From an uncultured Propionibacteriaceae bacterium (GTDB taxonomy: Bacteria > Actinomycetota > Actinomycetes > Propionibacteriales > Propionibacteriaceae): a stretch of DNA of 64,000 bases. Location of the stretch: positions 1 to 64,000 of the forward strand of contig CALCKT010000040.1 of the NCBI GenBank assembly GCA_937965785.1, given 5' to 3'. Shown one piece after another: positions 34,884 to 43,524 of this stretch. Positions within the stretch are counted from its first letter, which is position 1, and each line of letters starts with the position of its first letter. Under the pieces are notes generated by a model, which was not told the DNA's origin, did not search any database, and saw only the letters and a list, made by a program, of their open reading frames with translations. Position numbers and translations under genes: made by a program.

Positions 34884-35110
34884 TCAAGGTGGGGTAGGGC
34901 CGATGAAGCGGCGGTCTTGCTGGTCCGCGAATCACGAGGAGCGTTGCTGGGTGAAGCACATGCTCGGCAAGAACCGTGATCAAAGCGCAGCGAAGAGCAT
35001 CCCGGGGATGGTTCTTGTTTGCTGCCTGAGGGCGGCGTGTTTTTGAGACTAATTTGCGGGTCGCACATCCATCTTCGAAAGCCTTGGCTGGGGCAAATGA
35101 ATAGAGTTCG

Positions 35111-35947
35111 TTATTGTTTGCCAGTAAAAATCAGGTCTGCCGGTAGGTGGTGAATGCGATCACTCACGTGCAAGCCGCTTTGGTGGCCGTTTTCTTTGTT
35201 GGCCTGATAAATTTGGAGGGCTTTGAGGCGTTCTCCGAATCGAATTTGCAGGTCTGCATATTCCGGCGAAACATTCACATTCTCTGTATATTCTTGGCAG
35301 TAGGTCCAGCAGGCAAGCGGGAACACTAGGGCGGATGTGATCACATCCGCGAGCTGCAGTGCTACGTGAGTGTCGCTGTGCCCGAACACCGGGGCCTCCA
35401 TCAGGTGGGGAAACAGGCTTCCGCCGGTGCGGTATCGGCGTGTGGTGATCTGGTGTACGTTCCCTGCGTTCTTGGATTTGGTTCTGGAGTCGAGGATCAT
35501 CAGGCCGCTGGTAGAGTTTGCTGCGAGCTGGTTTTCAAAACTTCTTGCCAGGTGCGCGACTCCTTGCTGATACAGATGCTCTGGAATCAATGGGTGGCCG
35601 GATTTTTTGATCCAGATCTCGCCGAATATTCTGGAACGAGTGCGCTCCAATAATGATAGCGTCATGTCTATGAAACCGATGGCGTTGCGCTTCTTCCTGC
35701 GAGATGTGGAACGCAATTGTTTGCGGATGGTTGCGCCCTTGTGCTCGTACTGGATGAGGTCGGTCAATCGTCGAGATTTCAACTCAGGAAAATACCTCTT
35801 CTTGGCTCTGAGGAAGTTCCATATCAACCGAGTGTGTTGCGATGATGGGATCGAGATTCCGACCAGTGCGAAAACTGGCGGCTGGTCTGGCGTGGACGGG
35901 GTGTAGGTGGTGTCATCACCAGCCTCGTCGATGTAAAGGAACCTCAT
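35111..35947 (-). CDS. DUF3800 domain protein
   Basis: A 278-residue protein beginning MRFLYIDEAGDDTTY, the DUF3800 start in which the acidic IDExGD-like residues are thought to be metal-binding in a nuclease-like fold. Further matching segments are VFALVGISIPSSQH, GLMILDSRTKS and LQLADVITSALVFPLACW near the C-terminus. RBS AAGGAG lies nine bases upstream. The base composition is lower in GC than its neighbours, a sign of transfer. DUF3800 genes are frequent in defence islands and on mobile DNA; here it abuts a CRISPR-Cas operon. Activity unknown. Its 5' region is highly structured. Confidence 0.85.
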   Translation of the reverse strand: MRFLYIDEAGDDTTYTPSTPDQPPVFALVGISIPSSQHTRLIWNFLRAKKRYFPELKSRRLTDLIQYEHKGATIRKQLRSTSRRKKRNAIGFIDMTLSLLERTRSRIFGEIWIKKSGHPLIPEHLYQQGVAHLARSFENQLAANSTSGLMILDSRTKSKNAGNVHQITTRRYRTGGSLFPHLMEAPVFGHSDTHVALQLADVITSALVFPLACWTYCQEYTENVNVSPEYADLQIRFGERLKALQIYQANKENGHQSGLHVSDRIHHLPADLIFTGKQ

Positions 35948-35972
35948 CCCCGTGGCTCCTTGTCAGACGAAA

Positions 35973-36274
35973 CTCGTGACCCTCCTTGGAAGGTGGGCCA
36001 CGAGTAAAGGCAACTACGTCCGTTACGGACCATAGGATTTGCGAGGCCAACGACCCCGCCCCTGCGCACGTCTGCGCAGCATCCAGTTTGCCTCGGCGCG
36101 TGTTGAGAATCAAGTGAACGTGCTGTAGGTACACGTCTTCCCTGTTCGGCAGTCGGGGTGGGTGGTGGCACCGAGGGGGACATGGCTCTCCTTTCCGTGG
36201 TCCGGGGTGGACGATGCTCTGCCAGATCTGGGTCGCAGGTACCCGCTTCTCCTTCAATGCAGCCACCCCGGACT
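35973..36274 (-). ncRNA. candidate structured 5' RNA of the DUF3800 gene
   Basis: On the minus strand this 300-base leader shows five stems in series: an 11-bp stem GTCCGGGGTGG / CCACCCCGGAC (36201-36274); ACGTG/CACGT (36119-36137); CTGCGCA/TGCGCAG (36063-36080); GTCCG/CGGAC (36019-36031); and, near the RBS, ACTCGTG/CACGAGT with an inner ACCTTCC/GGAGGGT helix (35973-36006). No gene of known family is in it; a 79-residue frame from 36183 ends in a TGA overlapping the DUF3800 ATG and has a good AAAGGAG site. Structured RNA motifs near DUF3800 genes were described in published RNA surveys as I recall, but membership cannot be checked here. Confidence 0.45.
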
Positions 36275-36362
36275 CTTCGAGTGTACGACTTAAGAAGCGG
36301 GTAAGCAACTTCTGTTACGATCGTTCCCGTGGGGACGACCTGCCGAAAATTTTTTGGGGACT

Positions 36363-36372
36363 GACCGCGGTC
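36363..36372. promoter_or_regulatory. palindrome in the cas operon upstream region
   Basis: GACCGCGGTC, a perfect 10-bp palindrome, lies 41 bases before the cas3 start, below an AATTTTTT tract at about 36344-36355. Clear -35/-10 boxes are not evident. It may be an operator or promoter element for the cas operon. Confidence 0.3.
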
Positions 36373-36412
36373 TGGCCGTCATAGGTAGGTGGAGACAGAT
36401 TGAAGGGATGCG

Positions 36413-38920
36413 ATGATGCGGTTCTCGAACTTCACTGAGTGCTTCCGGCGGGCCACCCGCACGGAAGGCGCACCGGACGGGTGTGACCCGTACCGGTACC
36501 AGGTGCGCCTTGCCGAGGAGGGTTTCCCCGACGCGCTGCGGGCGCCGACGGGATCGGGCAAGACGGCCGTGGTCCTGGCCTATGTGTGGCGACTGCTCTT
36601 CCATCCCGATGCCTCGGTTCGGGCGGCGACCCCGCGGCGACTGGTCGTCCTCCTGCCCTCGCGCACGCTGGTGGAGCAGTACGAGGAAACGGTCCGTGGC
36701 TGGCTCGACCGGCTCGGGCTGTTGGATGCGGTCGGCGTGCACGTGTTCATGGGTGGCCGCGACATCCGGTCCTCCCAGCAGGACTGGCGCATGAACCTGC
36801 ACCGCCCCAGCATCGTCATCGGCACCGTCGACATGGGGGTGTCGCGGGGACTCGCACGAGGATACGGAACCTTCCGAGCGTCCTACCCGATCGATTTCGC
36901 GCTCATCGGGAACGGCACCCTGATGGTGGTCGACGAGGTTCAGCTCGCGCCCCAGGCCACCGCCACCCTGCGTCAATTCGCGGCCTTCCAACGAGAACTC
37001 GGCACTGCGGAGCCGAGCCGGCTCATGATCATGTCGGCCACCATCGACGAACGCATCCTGGACACCGTCGACAACCCTTGGGAAGGCGCCGACGTGCTGG
37101 GGATCGACGAGTCGTCGGAGTCCCCGGAGCTGCTCCGGCGCATGTCGGCAGAACGAACAATCAGGGAATTTCCCCCGGTCGACAAACCGAAGGAGTTCGC
37201 CGCCCAGATCGTCGAACGCCACCAACCCGGGACCCTCACCCTGGTGGTGGTGAACACGGTTGACGCCGCCGTCGATGCCTACCGGGAACTCGGCAAACTG
37301 GCCCCGGAGGAGCCCAGGTTGCTGATCCACTCCCAATTCCGTGGGGTGGAACGCAAAACCCAGCTCGAAAAGCTGCAGGGGATTGCGCGTGATGGAGGAA
37401 TCGTCGTCGCAACCCAGGCAATCGAGGCCGGGGTGGACATCGACGCCCGCACCCTCATCACCGAGGCCGCGCCGTGGGCGTCCGTCGTCCAACGGGCCGG
37501 GCGTTGCAACAGGGCTGCCCGATACCCGGTGGGGGAAGCGGTGGTTCACTGGCGTGAACCCGCCAAAGGGCATCCGTACGACTCGCAACAGGTTGCGTGC
37601 GCGGTCGAGGCTTTGAGGCGCGCGGAAGGCATGTCGTTGACCAGCGCCCAGCTCCACCGGCTGGGCGACGACATACCGCCGGAGGATCTGGAACTGCGCA
37701 TCCTGCGTCGCTGCGACTTCCGTCAGCTGTTCGATACAACCCCTGACCTAACGGGCAACGACATCGACATCAGCTGCTACATCCGTCCTGACAAGGACCT
37801 CGACGTTCAGCTGGCCTGGATACCGAACGGTTCCATCACACCCCGGGGAGAGCTGACGACCGAGATCCCCGGCCAGCCGCTTCGCTGTGGCGTTTCGATG
37901 AGCCGGGCGAAGAAACTGCTGAACCGGAAGGACATCAGGGACCGAAGGGATCAGCGGGCCTGGACCTTCTCGATCCAGGATGACCGCTGGATCCCCGTGC
38001 GAGCGGATCAGCTGCGACCCCAGCAGCTGATCTTGGTGGAGGCCGGGCTCGGCGGCTACAGCATCGAACACGGCTTCGATCCCGCAGAGAAGCACACGGT
38101 CCAGGACCACGTCGATGCGGACAACCTCTCGGATGCGACCACTCCCGAGAGCATTACCGGTTCCCAGGACGCCGGAGCCCGAGGAAACGGATGGGTCACT
38201 TTGCACCAGCACCTCGCGGACACCCGGGAACAGGCCGAGGCCCTCGCCAAGGTGCTCCGCCCGGCCGGGATCGACGCAACACACCTGCACGCCGCCGCCG
38301 TCGCCGGGGCGCTCCACGACCTCGGCAAGGCCCACCGCGACTGGGCGCGGGCGCTGCTGGAGGCGAACGCGGACACACCTCCCGATGACCCGGAACAGCT
38401 GTATGCGAAATCTCCCGGTATCGCCCCGCTCCGAGTGCGGCGTCAACCCAAAGCGAGTGGGCAGGAAACCGTTCAGTCGGAGCCGCGTTCGGGATTCCGG
38501 CACGAACTCATCTCGGTGTTCATGTTGCGTACCGACGCCGGACGGCAGGTGCTGATCGACCTGGGAGTGGAGCCCGAGCTGCATCCACTCGTGTTGTATC
38601 TGATCGCGGCGCATCACGGACACATCCGTATCACCGCCCGCGATCCCCGCTACGACGGAGTTGACGGCCTGAGTTTCCTCGGAAGCGTCGATAAAGAACC
38701 CATCAATGCCGTGACGCTGCCCGGGATCGAGCTGCCCGAATCGGTGGTCGACCACGGCATCTTCCGGAGCGGACCCGACTCCTGGACCACCAACGCCCTG
38801 GCTCTTCTGGAGCGCCTCGGACCGTTCCGTCTCGCCTATCTCGAAACCTTGGTGCGCATGGCTGACTGGCGGGCCAGCGCCAACCTCGAACTCCCCGTCG
38901 CGGAAGGAACCGAAGAATGA
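36413..38920 (+). CDS. cas3: Cas3 helicase-nuclease, type I-G (helicase first, HD domain at C-terminus)
   Basis: An 835-residue protein that unwinds and degrades DNA marked by the Cascade complex. Helicase motifs: RAPTGSGKT (about residues 43-51), LLPSRTLVEQ, DEVQLAPQ (in place of DEVH), IMSATIDE, VVATQAIEAGVDID, QRAGRCNR. The HD nuclease is at the C-terminus: AALHDLGKAHRDW (about 630-645), FRHELISVF and IAAHHGH. This order is typical of type I-G/I-U Cas3 rather than I-E or I-C. GAAGGG precedes ATG 36413. It opens an operon in which the next gene overlaps by ATGA. Confidence 0.95.
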   Translation: MMRFSNFTECFRRATRTEGAPDGCDPYRYQVRLAEEGFPDALRAPTGSGKTAVVLAYVWRLLFHPDASVRAATPRRLVVLLPSRTLVEQYEETVRGWLDRLGLLDAVGVHVFMGGRDIRSSQQDWRMNLHRPSIVIGTVDMGVSRGLARGYGTFRASYPIDFALIGNGTLMVVDEVQLAPQATATLRQFAAFQRELGTAEPSRLMIMSATIDERILDTVDNPWEGADVLGIDESSESPELLRRMSAERTIREFPPVDKPKEFAAQIVERHQPGTLTLVVVNTVDAAVDAYRELGKLAPEEPRLLIHSQFRGVERKTQLEKLQGIARDGGIVVATQAIEAGVDIDARTLITEAAPWASVVQRAGRCNRAARYPVGEAVVHWREPAKGHPYDSQQVACAVEALRRAEGMSLTSAQLHRLGDDIPPEDLELRILRRCDFRQLFDTTPDLTGNDIDISCYIRPDKDLDVQLAWIPNGSITPRGELTTEIPGQPLRCGVSMSRAKKLLNRKDIRDRRDQRAWTFSIQDDRWIPVRADQLRPQQLILVEAGLGGYSIEHGFDPAEKHTVQDHVDADNLSDATTPESITGSQDAGARGNGWVTLHQHLADTREQAEALAKVLRPAGIDATHLHAAAVAGALHDLGKAHRDWARALLEANADTPPDDPEQLYAKSPGIAPLRVRRQPKASGQETVQSEPRSGFRHELISVFMLRTDAGRQVLIDLGVEPELHPLVLYLIAAHHGHIRITARDPRYDGVDGLSFLGSVDKEPINAVTLPGIELPESVVDHGIFRSGPDSWTTNALALLERLGPFRLAYLETLVRMADWRASANLELPVAEGTEE

Positions 38921-41112
38921 CCACGCACGTGTTTCCCGGCCTGGGGTGTGTTCCCCTGATCAACTACCTGGCGGCGCTCGGGGTGGCCAAGGGAATCTCC
39001 GAACAGGCCGATCCCGCCGCGCGGTTCGGCTGGCGTGACGGCGTGTTCCACATGGACACCGAGGTGGAGGATATCGCCGAATTCCTCGTTCAGGATTTCG
39101 TTCCCACCCCGGTTTTCTCTCCGTGGAATGCCGGCAGCGGGTTCGGTGAGAAGGACAAGACACCCTTGGAGTACATCCGGATGTTGGAATCCTCCACCGC
39201 AACCAGGCTCGCGCCCTACCGAAACGCTCTTGCGGTGATCCGGTCGGTGTTGATCGCGAAATCGGAGAAAGGATGGACGAAGGAACGCTTCGTGCAGGAA
39301 CTTCGCAACCGGCTTCCAGATGATGCCCTGCCGTGGATGGACGCCAGCGTGGTCCTCGCCGCGAAGAAGACGGAGTACCCGCCCATTCTCGGTACCGGGG
39401 GAAACGACGGCCGGCTGGATTTCAGCACGAATGTTCACCAACGCCTGAAGGATGTTCTGCCGGAACTCGGGGCGAAACCCGAACGCAGCCGGGCGTGGAT
39501 GCGGGATCTGCTGTGGGGGAGGGCGACGGAGAAACTGCTCGCGGCCTCCGTGGGTCAGGGCGATCCCGTCGGGGCGGGGACCCCCGGTTCCTCCGCGTTC
39601 GGCAGCGCCGACGCCATGGTCAACCCCTGGGCTTTCATTCTCATGGTGGAAGGGGCCATGCTGTTCGCCGCCTCGGCCGCGAAAAGACTGGGGGAACAGA
39701 ACTCCAGGGTGGCCATTCCCTTCACCGTCTCTTCCAGTCCGGATGGACCGATCCCGGGGTCGGCGAACGAGGAAGGCCGAGGCGAATTGTGGGCGCCTTT
39801 GCTGGAGAGCGTCACCTTGGTGGAGCTGCGTCAGGTCTTCGAGGAGGCGCGGGTTTCCTGGGACGGCGGAACCGCCAACAACGCGGTCGCCATGTATGCG
39901 GCAGTGCGTTCCTTCGGTGTGAACAGGGGAATTTCGGCTTTTCAGCGTTTCGGTTTCCTCAAACGAAACGGCTTGGCCTTTGTCGCCGTTCCGCTGGATC
40001 ACGTCAAGGTGGAGGCGCGCCCGGAGGTGGTCCTGGCCAGGGAACCGCTGCGCCGTGTCCGGACGTTCCACAAGGCCAGTGGAGTGGCGTCCAAAACCGC
40101 GGCACGCCGGTTCGATGCGAGCGTGACGGCTTTCGTGCGGGAACCCGAGTGGCGGAATGGAATCGCCATGCTTCGTGCTCAGACCGAGCTGGAGTTGACG
40201 GCCCTGCGCTCCCGGAAGAATCGCGAGGAACTGGGACGTCCCTCGAAGCTGGTGCCGGCGAATGCCGTCATTCCCGTGTGTCGGGAGCTGTTCCTCAAAA
40301 GCCCCGAGGCGCGGATCGCCGCCGGGATCGCCTCTGCAACCTTCCTGCCGCCCACCGCTTCTCAGCAGGGCGGGGGAAGCGGTGGGCAGCCCATTCGTCG
40401 TCTGCTTGTTGGCGCAGATCCCAGAAACCCCAAAGATCCGATCGACCCTGAGGTGATGGTGCCCGGGCTCGGTGCCAGACCCACCGTCGACGTGTTGGCG
40501 GACCTGGTGGTGTGGCTGGCGCAGCATCCGGGGGAGGACACCCGCCTGGCCCGGGGATGGCTGCCCTTCAAACGCCACCGGTACCCGGGGTCCTGGACCG
40601 ACATCCACGCCTGGGTTGGGGGACTTCTCGACGACGACCTCGTCACCCATCACCTGCTGGCCTTCCTGGCTGTCGACTGGAGCGGCAGGAATTACGCGGA
40701 CATCGTGAAATCGGATGGTGAGTGCTTGTTCTTGGATCCGACCCTGGCGATTCTTCAGGCCCTCGCATCCGGGTTTGTGCGCATGCGGGGAACAGCGTCG
40801 GATGCGACGGGAGCAGCGGTGGGGCTCGAACCCGGCTGGCCTCTTCAGCTGCGCGCTGATCGTGTCGCCGAAGTGCACCGCGCCGCGAGCGGTGTGATCA
40901 GCCGAGGAACGATCAGCCTTCCTTGGACCGAGGAAACCGACATCCAGGTCCACACCCATTCCGCACGCATTTCCCAGCCCGGCCTGGGACCACGAATTCT
41001 CGCGGCCCTGGCCGCACCCTCAGGCCCGTGGGCGCTCAAGAGAAGCGCACCAGAAGCCGAGAACACCGACCCCTACGAAAACACCGACCTCTACGAAGGA
41101 GCACTGCAATGA
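38917..41112 (+). CDS. csx17: Csx17, large subunit of type I-G effector (Cas8-like)
   Basis: A 731-residue protein starting MTTHVFPGLGCVPLINYLAALGVAKG, with the hallmark PTPVFSPWNAGSGF (about residues 63-76), then a long central region (SRAWMRDLLWGRATEKLL, GSADAMVNPWAFILMVEGA) and a Pro-rich C-terminus. These match Csx17, the large subunit used by type I-G in place of Cas8. It should recognise the PAM and take part in R-loop formation. ATGA overlaps at both ends with cas3 and csb1 show a tight operon. Confidence 0.92.
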   Translation: MTTHVFPGLGCVPLINYLAALGVAKGISEQADPAARFGWRDGVFHMDTEVEDIAEFLVQDFVPTPVFSPWNAGSGFGEKDKTPLEYIRMLESSTATRLAPYRNALAVIRSVLIAKSEKGWTKERFVQELRNRLPDDALPWMDASVVLAAKKTEYPPILGTGGNDGRLDFSTNVHQRLKDVLPELGAKPERSRAWMRDLLWGRATEKLLAASVGQGDPVGAGTPGSSAFGSADAMVNPWAFILMVEGAMLFAASAAKRLGEQNSRVAIPFTVSSSPDGPIPGSANEEGRGELWAPLLESVTLVELRQVFEEARVSWDGGTANNAVAMYAAVRSFGVNRGISAFQRFGFLKRNGLAFVAVPLDHVKVEARPEVVLAREPLRRVRTFHKASGVASKTAARRFDASVTAFVREPEWRNGIAMLRAQTELELTALRSRKNREELGRPSKLVPANAVIPVCRELFLKSPEARIAAGIASATFLPPTASQQGGGSGGQPIRRLLVGADPRNPKDPIDPEVMVPGLGARPTVDVLADLVVWLAQHPGEDTRLARGWLPFKRHRYPGSWTDIHAWVGGLLDDDLVTHHLLAFLAVDWSGRNYADIVKSDGECLFLDPTLAILQALASGFVRMRGTASDATGAAVGLEPGWPLQLRADRVAEVHRAASGVISRGTISLPWTEETDIQVHTHSARISQPGLGPRILAALAAPSGPWALKRSAPEAENTDPYENTDLYEGALQ

Positions 41113-42047
41113 CCAGCACCGTCCTCAACCTGACCCTCCGACCCGCCGTCGGATTCCGGTTCCAGCCAACCGGGTTCCCCGATCTCGGGGCGGCCACCTA
41201 CCAGGCCCATGTACCCGGCGAGGGATGGGTGCAGGCCCTCCACCTGGAATCGCCCCAGTCGATGGCGAACCGACTGGAACTGTGCACCTGGGATCCGGCG
41301 GTCAGCGATCAGGCGGAGGCGCTGCGTGGCCTGCCGTATGTGCGCGTCGTCGATGCTGAGGGTGGGTTCCTGACCAGCTCCCGTCTCGAGGCCCACAGAC
41401 TGGCCAGCGCCTACCTGATGGACGCCAAGATCGACGGCAAGACCGGGCGGGTCTGGTTGGAGGACAAACTCGGGCTGGTCAAGGGCAGGCTGGTGGAACA
41501 CCGCGCCCTCGCCAAGGCCATTTTCGATCTGGACCCGGTCTCCCTGATCCATGGCGTGTTCTTCGCCCAGAAACAGTGGCCATCTCAACCGAAGATCGCC
41601 CGGGCCATCACCTGTTTCATCGACGCCCTTGACGTGCGTCCCGCGGTCTCCGGCGGGGTGAAGACGGATTCGGTGAACCCCAGCAACGACGAGGGGCGGG
41701 GAGCCAAGGAGGGCTACGGCATGGTGCCGCACCAGCGGGTTGAGTACACGGCCCGTGACATCACGGCGTCCGTCGTCGTGGATCATGGGCAGATCCAGTC
41801 CTACGGTCTCGGCGAGAAATCCGAGGCGGTGTTGAACGCTCTGGTTGATTTCGAACTGGCCAGCCTGTTCCGGCAGGACGGGTTGCGGCTGCGCACCGCA
41901 TGTCATCTGGTCGTGGACCAGGACTGCGAGGACCTCACCAGGATTCCCACTCTGGACGAGGCCACCGCGAAGCTGCGGCAGGCCATCGAACAGCACGGTG
42001 ATCTCGCGTCGATCTCGGAACTGAAATGGACCGGCGGGGGGAAGTGA
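41109..42047 (+). CDS. csb1: Csb1, Cas7 backbone protein of type I-G
   Basis: A 312-residue protein (GSU0053-type Cas7) that forms the repeated backbone along the crRNA. Typical segments: GFRFQPTGFPDLGAATYQA near the start, ESPQSMANRLE, LTSSRLEAHRLASAYLMD, SLIHGVFFAQKQWPSQPKIARA and the C-terminal TPTLDEATAKLR-like region. ATG overlaps csx17's stop (ATGA). Two bases separate its stop from the csb2 ATG. Confidence 0.93.
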   Translation: MTSTVLNLTLRPAVGFRFQPTGFPDLGAATYQAHVPGEGWVQALHLESPQSMANRLELCTWDPAVSDQAEALRGLPYVRVVDAEGGFLTSSRLEAHRLASAYLMDAKIDGKTGRVWLEDKLGLVKGRLVEHRALAKAIFDLDPVSLIHGVFFAQKQWPSQPKIARAITCFIDALDVRPAVSGGVKTDSVNPSNDEGRGAKEGYGMVPHQRVEYTARDITASVVVDHGQIQSYGLGEKSEAVLNALVDFELASLFRQDGLRLRTACHLVVDQDCEDLTRIPTLDEATAKLRQAIEQHGDLASISELKWTGGGK

Positions 42048-42049
42048 CC

Positions 42050-43522
42050 ATGCCTACCCAGGTGGCCCTGCGTTTTGTCACAGGGAAATACCACGCGAAC
42101 GGGTGGGATCATGCCCTCAACGAGGGGATCAGCGAGTGGCCGCCGTCACCCTGGCGGCTGCTCCGTGCCCTGATCAGCGTCTGGCACACCCGCTGCGACG
42201 ACATAGCCGAGAAGACGATCGACGACCTGCTGACCGGGCTCGCCACCGAACCTCCGGAATACCTGCTGCCGGATGCCAGGCCGTCGCAGACCCGGCACTA
42301 CATGCCCAATCCGGATTTCCTTGAGGGAGTCAAGCATTCCACGTCGCTCCAGCTCGACCCTCGGCTGAACCTGGATGACGAGGCCGAGGTGCTGATCCGC
42401 TGGCCGAATCTCACCCTGCCCGCCGGACAGCGTGACGTCCTGGACCGGCTGTTGAGGAAACTGCCCTATTTGGGGCGGGCGGAATCGCGATGCGAGGCGC
42501 GGCTGTTGTCCGAGGAGCATTCCCAGCAGGAGAAAAGGTGGGTTCGTCCTTCTGAAACGGGAAACACCCAGGTGCTGGTGCCCGAGCCCGACGTGACCAG
42601 GAAGCAACTTGAGACCTCCTCCTTGGAGATGCGCAAGGCCCGTCTCCGGTACCCCAGCGGTTCCCGGTGGGTTCGGTACGAGCTGCCCGAGGAAACCTCC
42701 GCCATCCCGATCCGCAGAGAGGTGAATGATCTGCTCAGACCCACGACCGTTCGGTGGCGGCTGGAACCCGCCGCCCCCTTCCGCATTGAGGACGGCATTC
42801 TCGCTGCCCATGGACTCCGGGGACGCATCCTCGGTACCAAGAAGGAGAACACGGACCTGCGGGAGCAGGGCAGCGGGGTCGAGGTGCTGGCCGGACACCG
42901 TGACGCTCTTGGTGACGGCCCCCAGCATCGACATCCCCATTGGCTCTGGTTGCCGACGCTGGGTGCCGGTGGTGAGCCGACGGGGCAGGTGGAGGACCTG
43001 GTGTTGTGGGTGCCCGACGGGATACCCGCCGATACGCTTTCCCGGCTGGCTGGGGCGAGGTACCTGCCGCGCTGGAGCAACGCACCCAAGGGGTATCGCT
43101 CCGGGGCTGAACTGCACCTGCAGCTGATGGGACCCGTCGATACGGTGATGCACGAATACACCAGTGCCGATGCCACCACGTGGGTTTCCGTGACCCCGTT
43201 CCTGACCGACCGCTTCCCCAAGCAGAACAAACCGCGGGAGGAGTTCGCGCAGAAACTCGTGGAACGCGAACTCGGTTTCCGTCACCCCGAGGGCACGCCG
43301 CCGGTGAGGGTGAAACTGCTCGCCGACTGGGAGGACCGGGACGTGGTGAGGTTCCGTCGATACCGCTGGAACGAATCGATGGCGCAACGTCGCCGCGGAA
43401 TGCTGCTGCAGCTGGACTTCGACGAACCCCTGCCGAAGGGCCTCGGGGAACGCCCGGAGCCTTTGGTGCTCGGGTCCCTCTCGCATTTCGGTTTCGGATT
43501 GTTCCGGCCGGTGGAGCGATAA
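42050..43522 (+). CDS. csb2: Csb2, Cas5-Cas6 fusion of type I-G
   Basis: A 490-residue protein of the GSU0054 family that combines a Cas5-like part (MPTQVALRFVTGKYHANGWDHALNEGISEWPPSPWRLLRALI) with a C-terminal Cas6-like RNA-processing part (RWSNAPKGYRSGAELHLQLMG, GFGLFRPV at the end with a glycine-rich loop). It should cut the pre-crRNA downstream of the repeat hairpin. ATG 42050 is chosen because it directly precedes the family start; an upstream ATG at 42026 lies inside csb1. Confidence 0.9.
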   Translation: MPTQVALRFVTGKYHANGWDHALNEGISEWPPSPWRLLRALISVWHTRCDDIAEKTIDDLLTGLATEPPEYLLPDARPSQTRHYMPNPDFLEGVKHSTSLQLDPRLNLDDEAEVLIRWPNLTLPAGQRDVLDRLLRKLPYLGRAESRCEARLLSEEHSQQEKRWVRPSETGNTQVLVPEPDVTRKQLETSSLEMRKARLRYPSGSRWVRYELPEETSAIPIRREVNDLLRPTTVRWRLEPAAPFRIEDGILAAHGLRGRILGTKKENTDLREQGSGVEVLAGHRDALGDGPQHRHPHWLWLPTLGAGGEPTGQVEDLVLWVPDGIPADTLSRLAGARYLPRWSNAPKGYRSGAELHLQLMGPVDTVMHEYTSADATTWVSVTPFLTDRFPKQNKPREEFAQKLVERELGFRHPEGTPPVRVKLLADWEDRDVVRFRRYRWNESMAQRRRGMLLQLDFDEPLPKGLGERPEPLVLGSLSHFGFGLFRPVER

Positions 43523-43524
43523 CC

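Noticed and set aside
34567..35046. Plus-strand frame overlapping TetR and ending MVLVCCLRAACF
   Set aside because: Most of it is antisense to TetR. The 48 residues after the operator have no start signal or recognisable feature. The CAAGAACC / GGTTCTTG inverted repeat inside is more likely a structural element.
36300..36412. Strong sigma-70 promoter for the cas operon
   Set aside because: Several weak matches (TTGGGG, TAGGTA, TACGAT) occur but none with proper spacing and sequence, so only a palindrome is annotated.
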